Shown here one piece after another: positions 24,968-33,638 of a stretch of DNA of 37,914 bases (the first letter of the stretch is position 1; each line of letters starts with the position of its first letter). A program made the translations under genes and the position numbers. The notes beneath the pieces were generated by a model, which saw only the letters and a program-made list of their open reading frames with translations, did not search any database and was not told the origin of the DNA. Location: NCBI RefSeq assembly GCF_024494385.1, contig NZ_JAEVLT010000041.1, forward strand, positions 1 through 37,914. Reading direction: 5' to 3'. The DNA comes from Bacillus sp. EB600. GTDB taxonomy: Bacteria; Bacillota; Bacilli; Bacillales; Cytobacillaceae.

Positions 24968-27301
24968 TTAAAATTGTGGTTGATGCTGCCGTTTGAATTT
25001 TGTCAGGAAGAATACTAGTGTTGCAGCCAGGAAAGTGATAAAGAAAATCGATTCATATCCAATATTCATCCACATATAGCTAAAGTCCCCTGTTGAAATA
25101 ATCGCACGAAAACCGGCAACTGTATAAGTCATTGGCATGAAATGCGCGATTGCTTGTAAAAAGTTTGGTGTCAATTCAATCGGGTATGTTCCGGAACTGC
25201 TCGTTAATTGCAATACTAACATAATAATAGCTAAGAAACGGCCGGGATTATCAAGCACAGTAACAAGGAACTGGATGATGGCAAAGAACGTCCAACTTGT
25301 AAAAATGCTCAGCATTATAAAATAGGGAGCACTTTTTACCTCCAAACCAAGTACTTGTAACAAGATAACATCCGCAAGGAGTGCCTGCCCAAGTCCAACC
25401 GCGAAAATAATCCCTAATTTACCTGTAAACCAACCAAACCCGCTTTTCGGCCTCACAGCCGGCTCGAGCATTGGAAAAATAACAGATAGGACAAGTGCTC
25501 CTACAAATAAGCTCAATGATAAGAAATATGGAGCAAATCCAGTTCCATAATCAGGAACATGATTTAGACGATCATCTTTTACATTAACTGGCTTCGCGAA
25601 CATATCATAGACTCTGTTATTGGCTTTAATAGCACTTGTAGCCTTAGCACCATTCTGAAGCTGATCTTCTAATTCCTTCGAACCGAATGACAGCTTGTTT
25701 ATTCCGCCTGATAATTCACTTGAACCGCCGGCAAGCTGGGACATTCCCACTTGTAATTTTTTGGTACCCACTGATAATTGATTCGTACCGTCAGCCAATT
25801 GAGTTGAACCATTTGCAAGCTGATCTGTTCCGTCTTCCATTTGGACAGAACCTGCTGCCAATTGATCTAAACCGGAAGATAAGCTGCTGTGCCCAGATGT
25901 AAGCTGGCTATAGCCTTTCATCGCTAAATCAATCTTTTTATCAATGGTTGAGATTCCAGCTGTAAGCTGCTTTTGCCCAGCTGCCAGATCCTTTGCCCCG
26001 CTTGCAAGTTGATTAATACCGCCAGCCAATTGGTTCTGACCTAAATTCAATTGATTAGCACCTACAGATAGTTGATTTGCAGCTTGCGTTATTGCAGCTG
26101 CATGATTCGATAATTGACCAAGTCCATCAGCAACACCCAGGCTTCCAGAGGAAAGTTGCGCCAAACTGCTTTTTAGTGTTTCAAGCTGCGCTTTTTGAGC
26201 AGCGTCATTTGTTCCAGCTGCCATTTGACTAACAAGATCGACTGCTTGCTTCAAGCCTTGGTTTAGTTCTTCGGCCCCGCTTTTCGTTTGCTCGGCACCT
26301 TGACTCCATTGATCCATTGATGATGAAAGCTGTCCTGCTCCATCAGCAATTTGTTTAGACCCACTTTGCAGTTCCGGCATATTTCCTGCAGCAGAATCAA
26401 GCCCATTTGAAAGCCGTGTCGCGCCATCTTCCGATTTCTGAGCACCAGCCAGTAAGTCAGCTGTGCCACTTTTCATTTGACCTAAGCCTGCCCCAAATTG
26501 ATTTAATCCTGCTTGGAGCTGTTTAGAGCCTGCTGATGCTGACACTGCACCTTCTGAAAAGGCAACTGATTTCGCCGCAAGCATTTGTAATTTTTCCTTA
26601 AGCTTTTTTGCACCGGAATCTACTTGAGAGCTTCCATTGACCAAGCCCACTGTTCCACCTTTTGCTGATTCAAAACCTGCTTCTAAATCGTTAACGCCTG
26701 TTTTTGCTGAATTGATCCCGTTGTTAAGTTCCCCTGCACCATAACTTGCCTTTGTTAAGCCAGCTGCCACATCCTTACTTTTTTTCAGCATGGATTCGGC
26801 GTATGTTTTCGTAACAGTGCTAGAAACCTCCTCTTTTATCTTTTCAATTGCTGAATCACCAATCTTGGAGGAAAGGTAGTTATAGCCTTCATTTGCGGTA
26901 TAAACGAGCGTTAATTTTTTCGGCTTCTCACTTTGTAATGTCGCCGCATTTTTGGAAAAATCCTTTGGAATCTCAACCTTTAAATAATAATCTTGATTCT
27001 TCATGCCTTTCACTGCTTCTTTTTTACTTACAAATTGCCAATGAAAGCCTTTCTTTTCTTTTAACTTTTCCACTAAATCTTTGCCAATCGCTAAGTTTGT
27101 CCCATTATAGACGGCACCTTGGTCATTGTTTACTACTGCCACTGGAAGTCGATCCAGATGGCCGTAAGGATCCCAAAACGCCCAAAGGTATGTTCCGCTA
27201 TATAATAGGGGAATGGTCATCACCCCGATAATCGCAATGAGAAGTTTACGATTATAGAGGATTGCTAATAGTTCATTTTTCAATGCTGTAACGATCTCCA
27301 T
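24968..27301 (-). CDS. YhgE/Pip family membrane protein (phage-infection-protein-like)
   Basis: 777 aa. One N-terminal membrane helix (about 20-40), a large extracellular region (40-580) and a C-terminal ABC-2-type block of about five helices (600-765). The extracellular part from about 180 to 560 is built of some 20 degenerate repeats of the form QLxxGxxQLxxGxxxL, predicted to form long coiled or solenoid helices. Relatives include Lactococcus Pip, a phage receptor, B. subtilis YueB/YhgE and type VII-secretion-linked proteins. It follows its TetR-family neighbour by about 87 nt in the same direction, which suggests co-transcription and local control. Confidence 0.9.
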   Translation of the reverse strand: MEIVTALKNELLAILYNRKLLIAIIGVMTIPLLYSGTYLWAFWDPYGHLDRLPVAVVNNDQGAVYNGTNLAIGKDLVEKLKEKKGFHWQFVSKKEAVKGMKNQDYYLKVEIPKDFSKNAATLQSEKPKKLTLVYTANEGYNYLSSKIGDSAIEKIKEEVSSTVTKTYAESMLKKSKDVAAGLTKASYGAGELNNGINSAKTGVNDLEAGFESAKGGTVGLVNGSSQVDSGAKKLKEKLQMLAAKSVAFSEGAVSASAGSKQLQAGLNQFGAGLGQMKSGTADLLAGAQKSEDGATRLSNGLDSAAGNMPELQSGSKQIADGAGQLSSSMDQWSQGAEQTKSGAEELNQGLKQAVDLVSQMAAGTNDAAQKAQLETLKSSLAQLSSGSLGVADGLGQLSNHAAAITQAANQLSVGANQLNLGQNQLAGGINQLASGAKDLAAGQKQLTAGISTIDKKIDLAMKGYSQLTSGHSSLSSGLDQLAAGSVQMEDGTDQLANGSTQLADGTNQLSVGTKKLQVGMSQLAGGSSELSGGINKLSFGSKELEDQLQNGAKATSAIKANNRVYDMFAKPVNVKDDRLNHVPDYGTGFAPYFLSLSLFVGALVLSVIFPMLEPAVRPKSGFGWFTGKLGIIFAVGLGQALLADVILLQVLGLEVKSAPYFIMLSIFTSWTFFAIIQFLVTVLDNPGRFLAIIMLVLQLTSSSGTYPIELTPNFLQAIAHFMPMTYTVAGFRAIISTGDFSYMWMNIGYESIFFITFLAATLVFFLTKFKRQHQPQF

Positions 27302-27388
27302 CTTCTTATCTCCTCTCTGGTTGGAAAGACAATAATTTAATTGACCATTTTCCCCATTTAGTCATATTTTTTCAAAAAAGAAGAATCA

Positions 27389-27955
27389 TCAACTTGATAA
27401 TCCTTTCATTAAAAAGATTTTCATTATGTTTGCTATTTCCTCAGAACTTAAAGGCTCGTGATTCTGTTCCCAATCTGAAACAAGTGAAATATACAATTTT
27501 AACAGCAAAAAACTTGTAAGCTCTGAGTTTGTTGGATGTATTGCCCCTTTTGCAGTTGCAATATCAATTTTTTGCTTTAGATATTCAATTATTTCTTGTT
27601 CCACATGCTCCAGCATTTCTGAAACAGCATGGGTCCCCATTTCTGTTTCTTCTTGGATCAACTTAATCATCAATTGATGCTGGGAACGAAATTCCAATAA
27701 ACGATAAAGGGCACGATGAACATTCTCAGCAAACGGTAACTCCGGGTCAATGACAGCCTCTGCTTCGGCAATCATTTCCTTAACCAATGAAGAAATAATC
27801 TCGTTAAATAGTTCTTCTTTATTTTTAAAAAAGGTATAAATTGTCCCCTTTCCTACATTGGCAAGCTTCGCAACTTGATCCATGGTTGTCGCCTTATAGC
27901 CAAATAACGAAAAGGATTTTGTTGCAGCCTCTACAATCATCCCGCGTCGATCCAC
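27389..27955 (-). CDS. TetR/AcrR family transcriptional regulator
   Basis: 188 aa. N-terminal helix-turn-helix IVEAATKSFSLFGYKATTMDQVAKLANVGKGTIYTFFKNKEEL; the rest is a helical ligand-binding/dimer domain. The GTG start at 27955 follows AGGGGG by 8 nt. As with many yhgE-linked regulators, it probably represses itself and the membrane protein downstream; an inverted repeat lies just upstream. Confidence 0.92.
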   Translation of the reverse strand: MDRRGMIVEAATKSFSLFGYKATTMDQVAKLANVGKGTIYTFFKNKEELFNEIISSLVKEMIAEAEAVIDPELPFAENVHRALYRLLEFRSQHQLMIKLIQEETEMGTHAVSEMLEHVEQEIIEYLKQKIDIATAKGAIHPTNSELTSFLLLKLYISLVSDWEQNHEPLSSEEIANIMKIFLMKGLSS

Positions 27956-27971
27956 TACTCTTTCCCCCTAA

Positions 27972-27994
27972 TGACTATTTTAGTTTTTCAGTCA
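27972..27994. promoter_or_regulatory. candidate TetR operator
   Basis: TGACT and AGTCA flank a 13-nt AT-rich centre, 17 nt upstream of the TetR GTG. Half-site size and position fit a TetR-type autoregulatory operator; there is no direct evidence. Confidence 0.4.
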
Positions 27995-28249
27995 GTTTAA
28001 CAATGGATAATATACCACATTTGACTTCATCGTACAATCATTTTAATCCTAAACCCTCAGTCATGATAGAAAACGGAAAATCCTTTTTACCAAAAATAGA
28101 GCACTAAATTGATTTTTTATTTTTGAATCGGATTTTTAGGCGATAACTAGGGACAATAGCATATATATATTTTTAGTTTGTCCAGCTTTGGTAGTTTGAA
28201 GCCGCCAACCTCCTTGAAAAGAGATTCTGGAATCGAAAGGATGAGAAAG

Positions 28250-29299
28250 ATGAGCATCGATCGAGTTTGTACAATTGGCCCAGCAAGCAGCCGCTCCGAC
28301 ACCTTGTCAAGACTAATATCAAACGGCATGAATATCATTCGCCTAAACATGTCTCATGGTACACATGATAGCCATAAAGAAATAATTCAATTAGCAGGTT
28401 CCATTGAGGACTCCATTAGAATAGTAGGTGACCTTCAAGGACCTAAAATAAGATTAGGTGAGATCGAGGATAACGAGGTCATTCTTAAAAAGGGAGACAC
28501 ATTTACACTGTACATGCAACCTGTTAAAGGGAATTGTGAAGGAGCATCTGTCGACTATTCAAATTTAGCCAAAGATGTTAAGGAAGGAAGCCAGATTCTC
28601 ATAAACGATGGACAAGTAGAATTGAGTGTGGGGAAATCTGATCAAGAGAAAATCCAAACAATTGTAAAAGTTGAGGGTCCGATCTCCTCCCATAAAGGTG
28701 TTAATGTGCCGGGTACAGAAATTCACTTACCAGCCATAACGGAGAAGGATAAAGAGGATATTGAATTTCTGTTAGCGGAAAAGGTGGATTATCTAGCCTG
28801 TTCGTTTGTCCGGAAGCCATCCCATATAACGGAAATACGCGATTATATTAAGGAGCGCTCCACTCAAATCCCAAAGCTGATTGCAAAAATTGAAACAATC
28901 GAAGCACTCACTAACTTTCCAGCTATTTGTCAGGAAGCGGACGGGATCATGATTGCAAGGGGTGACTTAGGTGTAGAAGTACCCTACCATTGGATTCCAT
29001 TGCTGCAGAAGGCAATGATTCATGAGTGCAATAGAACCCATACATACGTAATTGTTGCCACGCAAATGCTGCAATCCATGGTTGAAAGTTCCCTTCCAAC
29101 GAGAGCAGAAGTAACCGATGTTTTTCAAGCTGTCCTTGACGGAGCAAATGCGGTGATGCTCTCCGCTGAAAGTGCTGCTGGTGATCATCCGATTGAAAGT
29201 GTTGAAACACTTACACTTGTTTCACAGTTTGCTGAAAAAATGAGACAGGAAGAACCCTTTGATTTTGAGGATGTTGTAAATTTAATTAGCAATAAACTT
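28250..29299 (+). CDS. minimal pyruvate kinase lacking the C-terminal regulatory domain
   Basis: 350 aa (usual enzymes about 470-590). Transfers phosphate from PEP to ADP. The catalytic barrel is complete: RLNMSHG (31-37), AKIETIE with Lys213 and Glu215, MIARGDLGVE with Asp239, VATQML with Thr271 and PTRAEV. The mobile B domain is present (about 70-155). The allosteric C domain and the PEP-utiliser extension are absent; the protein stops after the barrel. The K+-site stretch reads DLQGPKIRL, the pattern of K+-independent pyruvate kinases. Start at 28250, 9 nt after AAAGG; the frame is open upstream. Probably a second, non-housekeeping copy. Confidence 0.88.
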
Positions 29300-29344
29300 T
29301 AACCTAGCTAACACATTCTTCTTATTATTTGATACTTAACCTAG

Positions 29345-29390
29345 TAAGCAGAAGAGCTCGTTTACAAAACAGCCCTTCTGCTTATTTTTT
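29345..29390 (+). terminator. terminator of the pyruvate kinase gene
   Basis: TAAGCAGAAG and CTTCTGCTTA form a 10-bp stem over a 20-nt loop, followed by a T-run. Confidence 0.75.
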
Positions 29391-29430
29391 AGTAATCTAA
29401 AACTATCCATCCCGGATTATGATTTTAAAA

Positions 29431-29739
29431 TTACTGTCCTGATTTTTGGGAATCTGGATTAGAACCATTGTCTTGAGACTGATCTGATCCATTATTCTGG
29501 GATTGACCGCTGTCTTTAGTTTGATCGGATCCGTTATTCTGGGATTGACCGTTGTCTTTAGTTTGATCGGATCCGTTATTCTGGGATTGACCACTGCTTT
29601 GAGATTCGTTAGAACCGTTGTCCTGATTTTGCTCTGTGTCAGCATTCGTTTTTTTCTCATTATCACTGCAGCCCGAGGCTACTCCTACCAACGTCAGAGC
29701 TGCCATTACAATTAAACACCATTTTTTTAAACCTTTCAT
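29431..29739 (-). CDS. low-complexity repeat lipoprotein, unknown function
   Basis: 102 aa. Signal peptide (MKGLKKWCLIVMAALTLVGV) with lipobox ASGC; mature protein starts CSDNEKK and is a Gln/Asn/Ser/Asp/Gly-rich disordered tail. Its centre is three copies of the 14-residue unit GQSQNNGSDQTKD(N/S), encoded by a nearly perfect 42-bp DNA tandem repeat (about 29470-29600). The ATG at 29739 lies 9 nt after GGAGG. The tail length is likely to vary between strains. Function unknown; it could be a spacer-like or wall-exposed lipoprotein. Confidence 0.78.
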   Translation of the reverse strand: MKGLKKWCLIVMAALTLVGVASGCSDNEKKTNADTEQNQDNGSNESQSSGQSQNNGSDQTKDNGQSQNNGSDQTKDSGQSQNNGSDQSQDNGSNPDSQKSGQ

Positions 29740-30115
29740 TCTCGCATTCCTCCTTGAAATTTTTAAAAGATGGTACATTCCCATCTTACAAGAATCCTTG
29801 AAATGTAGAATACGAATGGCAAATTCTTTACAGTAATTAACAGTCCATTAAAAATTTTCATCATAATTTAGTTAAATTTTAAAGTTATTCAGTCTTTTTA
29901 ATTCTTTCCTTTTCTTCTTCTCGTCAATTATTCCTACTTGTTCTGGTAACGTATTATTGTTTTGCTTTTTATCTTAATTCAGATACTTTATAAACAAACG
30001 TTTGATTACTAAACCTTAATTACTAACTCAAAAAAGCCCAATGAGTTTATCATTGGACCTTCGAATTACAAAAAGTTAATACCATCATTTAATATTAATA
30101 GAAGTATAGAATGAC
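29740..30115. other. AT-rich intergenic region
   Basis: 376 bp. It contains the lipoprotein promoter region on one side and the GNAT terminator (30036-30057) on the other. No small gene or repeat is supported between them. Confidence 0.4.
30031..30057 (-). terminator. terminator of the GNAT gene
   Basis: On the minus strand CCAATGA and TCATTGG pair over a short loop, followed by GC and six T. Confidence 0.75.
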
Positions 30116-30613
30116 TCACTGCAATTTTTTACTCATGTTGTACCAAATGACTCCACCATGCTCAGAGTTGGAAACACCGCAATTAATGAATCCATAGTTT
30201 TCATAAAAATGAATTAAGTTTTCTTTACAAGTGAGCGTAAGCGTCTCACGTTTTTTCGCGCTTGCTTCTTTTTCCAAATGTGCAAGTAATGCTGATGCCA
30301 CGCCGCGTTTTTGATAGTTTGGTGACACCGCTAATCCTAAAATACTTTGATGGCCTCCAGCGGCTGGATTTTCCTTTATGTCACTAAACAAATCATCTGT
30401 AATGAATGGTGTTTCAATAACTGGTCCGTTGACTAGGCCGGTGACCGCGCCATCCACTTCAGCCACAAAAAAACTATCAGAAATGAGTTGAATTCGCTTT
30501 TCAAACGCTTCTTTTGTTGCAGCCTCTTCTATTGTAAAGCAAAGATTTTCTATGAGGACAAGTTCAGGTAAATCCTCCATTTTCACATTTCGTATATCCA
30601 ACAAATCCATCAT
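30116..30613 (-). CDS. GNAT family N-acetyltransferase
   Basis: 165 aa. The acetyl-CoA pocket motif is LGLAVSPNYQKRGVASALLAHLE (Q/RxxGxG/A form: QKRGVA), preceded by the beta-strand VAEVDGAVTGLVNGP and followed by LTLTCKENLIHFYENYGF. The pattern, with the VIETPFITDD insert, resembles arylalkylamine N-acetyltransferase-like members; the substrate is unknown. Two ATGs are adjacent after CGGGGGA. Confidence 0.85.
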   Translation of the reverse strand: MMDLLDIRNVKMEDLPELVLIENLCFTIEEAATKEAFEKRIQLISDSFFVAEVDGAVTGLVNGPVIETPFITDDLFSDIKENPAAGGHQSILGLAVSPNYQKRGVASALLAHLEKEASAKKRETLTLTCKENLIHFYENYGFINCGVSNSEHGGVIWYNMSKKLQ

Positions 30614-30706
30614 TCCCCCGAAAATTGAGCCATATTCTTGCGCTCAACCATTTTGTAAAAGTCAGTAATGAATTGAAAGTGCTCGTAATTTTTCGACATT
30701 ACTGCA

Positions 30707-31429
30707 TTATTCGGAAACAGCACTGGCTAATCGGTCTCTTTTGACGTGTAAAATCCGATACAGTTCATCAAGCCTTTTTATTTGAAAGGTTGGAACAATT
30801 TTAGAGTCATTGGGCTTCATTTCAGGATTGAACCAACATGTGTCTAGCCCGGCCTGCTGTCCGCCTTTAATATCCGAGCTTAAGGAATCTCCGATAATTA
30901 ATCCTTTTTCTACAGAGAAATTAGGAATTCGTGCAAAGACATAATCAAAAAACTCCCTCATTGGCTTTTGAAAGCCTGTGTCATCTGAAACAAAAATGTC
31001 TTTAAATAGCGGATATAATCCTGAATTTCGCAAGCGTTTATCCTGAGTTTTGGAAATGCCATTCGTAACTATATATAAGTCATAGTTTTTTTGCAGTTCT
31101 GTGATCAATTCAAAAGCACCACTAACTAGTTGATGCCCTTCTTCTAGATAGCTACGATATTTTTTTTCTAGTAAAACTCCATCTACCTCTTGACCGTACT
31201 CCTTAAATAAAATCGAAAACCTTGTATTCACTACCTCATCACGAGCTAATTTTCCCTCTTCAAAGGATTCCCAAAGGCGATGATTTACCAATTTATAATG
31301 TGCTTCGAGTTCAGTGCTAAAGGGAATTTTTTGATCCTGAAAAAGCAATCGCAACGCTGCGTTTTCTGCTGTACCAAAATCTAATAATGTGTCATCTACA
31401 TCAAATAATAAAGTCTCGTATTTTTTCAA
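30707..31429 (-). CDS. HAD-superfamily phosphatase, YjjG/YfnB type
   Basis: 240 aa. HAD motif I is LLFDVDDTLLDFG, motif II IVTNGISKTQ, motif III QKP, motif IV IIGDSLSSDIKGG. YjjG-type enzymes are nucleotidases that clear non-canonical nucleotides; B. subtilis YfnB is the closest match I can name. I place the start at TTG 31429 because GGAGAG lies 7 nt upstream; the open frame extends 24 codons further, but that extension belongs to the remnant of the upstream gene (see 31470-31862). An ATG at 31444 is an alternative. Confidence 0.87.
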   Translation of the reverse strand: MKKYETLLFDVDDTLLDFGTAENAALRLLFQDQKIPFSTELEAHYKLVNHRLWESFEEGKLARDEVVNTRFSILFKEYGQEVDGVLLEKKYRSYLEEGHQLVSGAFELITELQKNYDLYIVTNGISKTQDKRLRNSGLYPLFKDIFVSDDTGFQKPMREFFDYVFARIPNFSVEKGLIIGDSLSSDIKGGQQAGLDTCWFNPEMKPNDSKIVPTFQIKRLDELYRILHVKRDRLASAVSE

Positions 31430-31469
31430 AACGTATCTCTCCATTTTAATACTTTCAATACTATTATTA

Positions 31470-31862
31470 TAGTTCTTTTTCGCTTCCATAATGTTATTCA
31501 CAATGAAGTATACCTTCCATTTACTAAAAATCGATAAATCAATGACATAATAATTGTGACCAAAGCAAAATCAACTGCATTAAATCGATGAGTGAAAACT
31601 ATAAATTGGTGAGGATAACTCCAAAAGTTAAAATAAGAACCAACTTCATTAGCAAGACCGACTATAGTAAAAGCCACCATAATAGCCAGTGAAATTAAAA
31701 GGATTCTATAGCGGTCAATTAAAAGGATGAACAAAGATAGAAAATAAAACATTTTAGGATAGCGATACTCCACCACCCAGGACTAAATAGATCGTGATGA
31801 ACCCACAAATTTGTTTGAATTGAATGATATTTACTTCCCATTTTTTCAATTTGATTGTACAT
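31470..31862 (-). pseudogene. CBO0543-family membrane protein, frameshifted remnant
   Basis: The N-terminus (MYNQIEKMGSKYHSIQTNLW, then VHHDLFSPGWWSIAI) starts at 31862 behind AAGGGAT and is in one frame. The middle (DRYRILLISLAIMVAFTIVG, then EVGSYFNFWSYPHQF) is in a second, open 31498-31776. The SKWKVYFIVNNIMEA end is in a third and runs into the HAD gene. Together they resemble a four- to five-helix CBO0543-type protein of sporeformers broken by two frameshifts and truncated at its C-terminus. Confidence 0.65.
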
Positions 31863-32171
31863 AAACTCATCCCTTACTGTAATGGACGTATGTATTACTT
31901 CTCACTTTACCGTTTTTATCTTCGCCTCATTACCCAACTTATTCAGCAAAAAATATGTTAATAGAATGTAAAGTGTATGGTTTAGCTCTCGGGATTGGTA
32001 AGTCAATCTATCATTTGATCCCAAACTTCATAAACCCAGTCTATTTTTTCTTTTGTGGCATGAATTTAATAAAAATTTAATCAATTATTAAGAGGCTCAA
32101 AATAAACATTTAAGAACCTTTCTTTATAATTGCTTTAGCATAAAAACACTAAATTTGGAGGTGCTTTTTTT
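31863..32171. other. intergenic region upstream of the COG4705 pair
   Basis: AT-rich, no gene. TATAAT (about 32125) occurs without a convincing -35. GGAGGTG at the end is the ribosome site of the next gene. Confidence 0.35.
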
Positions 32172-33401
32172 TTGACGCAAAATGTAGCAGAAACGAAAAA
32201 GGCAAATAATGGTCTGCAATCGAACCAGGATAAGTTGAAACATTTACTTAACAAGGTGCCACAGGTTACGATTTTCTTTTGGATCATCAAAATTTTATGT
32301 ACCACTGTCGGAGAAACATTTGCAGATTTTATAAATTTCAATCTTGGGCTTGGATTAACTCTCACTACCGTCATTATGGGAATCGCGTTTTTCATCGTAT
32401 TATTTCTTCAATTCCGAGCAACAAAATATATTCCTGGCATTTATTGGATAACAGTTGTTCTTATAAGTGTATTTGGAACGTTAGTAACAGATAATTTGAC
32501 TGACAATATGGGAGTGCCTCTTGAGGTTAGTACAGTCGTTTTCTCCGTGTTGCTAGGATTAACCTTTCTTTTTTGGTTTCTTCGTGAAAAAACACTCTCG
32601 ATCCACTCGATTTATACAAGAAAAAGAGAAGTTTTCTATTGGCTTACTATTCTTTTCACCTTCGCACTTGGTACAGCGGTCGGGGATTTATTTTCCGAAC
32701 AACTTGGTTTTGGCTATCTTAAAACGGGATTATCAGTCATTGTGATCATTGTGTTTGTATTTATGGGATGGAAATTGAAACTCGATGAAGTATTAGCGTT
32801 TTGGATTGTGTATATTCTTACCCGTCCACTCGGTGCGTCACTCGGAGATTACTTATCACAACCAAAAGCTAATGGTGCGTTAGGATTGGGAACAACTATT
32901 ACAAGTATCATCTTTCTTGCAGCTATTTTAGCGATCATCGTTTTTCTTGCTGTTACAAAAATTGATACAAATGCAAAAAGTGAAACGGTAGAAACGAACA
33001 AGAAGAATGTTCTGGTGCAAACCATTGTGGTACTATGTATTTTCTTAGTTGCTGGCGTAGGCACTTACAATTGGCGAAGCAATAACATAGCATTACAATC
33101 TACTGCTTCACAAACGACATTAGCAGGACAATTAACTGATTTTGTTACTATTGAAAATGATATGCTAAAAGATGTAAATTCAAATAACTTTACGTCGGCG
33201 AAAAAAGGGGCTGACAATTTGGAACATCAATGGGATACATCCGAAGCTAAACTTAGAAAAATAGATGGCACAACATGGACAAAAATCGATGGTACGATTG
33301 ATGTTGTATTATCAGCAGTTCGTTCTTCCAGTCCTAATGTCAGCAAGTCCAAAGCTGCACTTTCCAATTCACTTAGTGTCATAAATGGAGCAAACAAATA
33401 A
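32172..33401 (+). CDS. COG4705-type membrane protein with added extracellular domain
   Basis: 409 aa. The first 265 residues form eight to nine membrane helices with the family signatures KVPQVTIFFWIIKILCTTVGE, KTLSIHSIYTRKREVFYWLT, FALGTAVGDL and FWIVYILTRPLGASLGDYL. After a linker comes one more helix (about 285-303) and a roughly 105-residue extracellular helical domain (LTDFVTIENDMLKDVN, then NLEHQWDTSEAKLRKIDGTT) that the next gene lacks. Start codon TTG lies inside a nine-T run behind GGAGGTG. COG4705 proteins have no firmly known role. Confidence 0.82.
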   Translation: MTQNVAETKKANNGLQSNQDKLKHLLNKVPQVTIFFWIIKILCTTVGETFADFINFNLGLGLTLTTVIMGIAFFIVLFLQFRATKYIPGIYWITVVLISVFGTLVTDNLTDNMGVPLEVSTVVFSVLLGLTFLFWFLREKTLSIHSIYTRKREVFYWLTILFTFALGTAVGDLFSEQLGFGYLKTGLSVIVIIVFVFMGWKLKLDEVLAFWIVYILTRPLGASLGDYLSQPKANGALGLGTTITSIIFLAAILAIIVFLAVTKIDTNAKSETVETNKKNVLVQTIVVLCIFLVAGVGTYNWRSNNIALQSTASQTTLAGQLTDFVTIENDMLKDVNSNNFTSAKKGADNLEHQWDTSEAKLRKIDGTTWTKIDGTIDVVLSAVRSSSPNVSKSKAALSNSLSVINGANK

Positions 33402-33410
33402 AAGTTCTTC

Positions 33411-33436
33411 GGAATCGCAAATGCGGTTCCTTTTTT
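33411..33436 (+). terminator. terminator of the first COG4705 gene
   Basis: GGAATCGC and GCGGTTCC pair over a 4-nt loop (one G-T pair) and are followed by six T. Confidence 0.8.
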
Positions 33437-33447
33437 AAAGACAGGAC

Positions 33448-33493
33448 CATACATAGAGGTTTTTCATATGGTTATGAAAAACCTCTATGTATG
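33448..33493. repeat. perfect 20-bp inverted repeat
   Basis: CATACATAGAGGTTTTTCAT is mirrored exactly at 33474-33493 across a 6-nt loop. There is no T-run after it, and a normal terminator already lies just before it. Confidence 0.9.
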
Positions 33494-33638
33494 ATAACTA
33501 AAATGTAATAAATTCCCTTAAACTTTTTCTGTCTGACATTCGTCTTTTTATTTGGTAAAAACATTAAATAAATGAATGAAAGAAAAACAAACAAAAAATA
33601 GGAAATGATTATGAACCTTCATGGAGGAGTTATTAGAT

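Noticed and set aside
31430..31501. 24-residue N-terminal extension of the HAD phosphatase
   Set aside because: It corresponds to the tail of the upstream CBO0543-type remnant, and YfnB-type proteins start close to the DVDDT motif.
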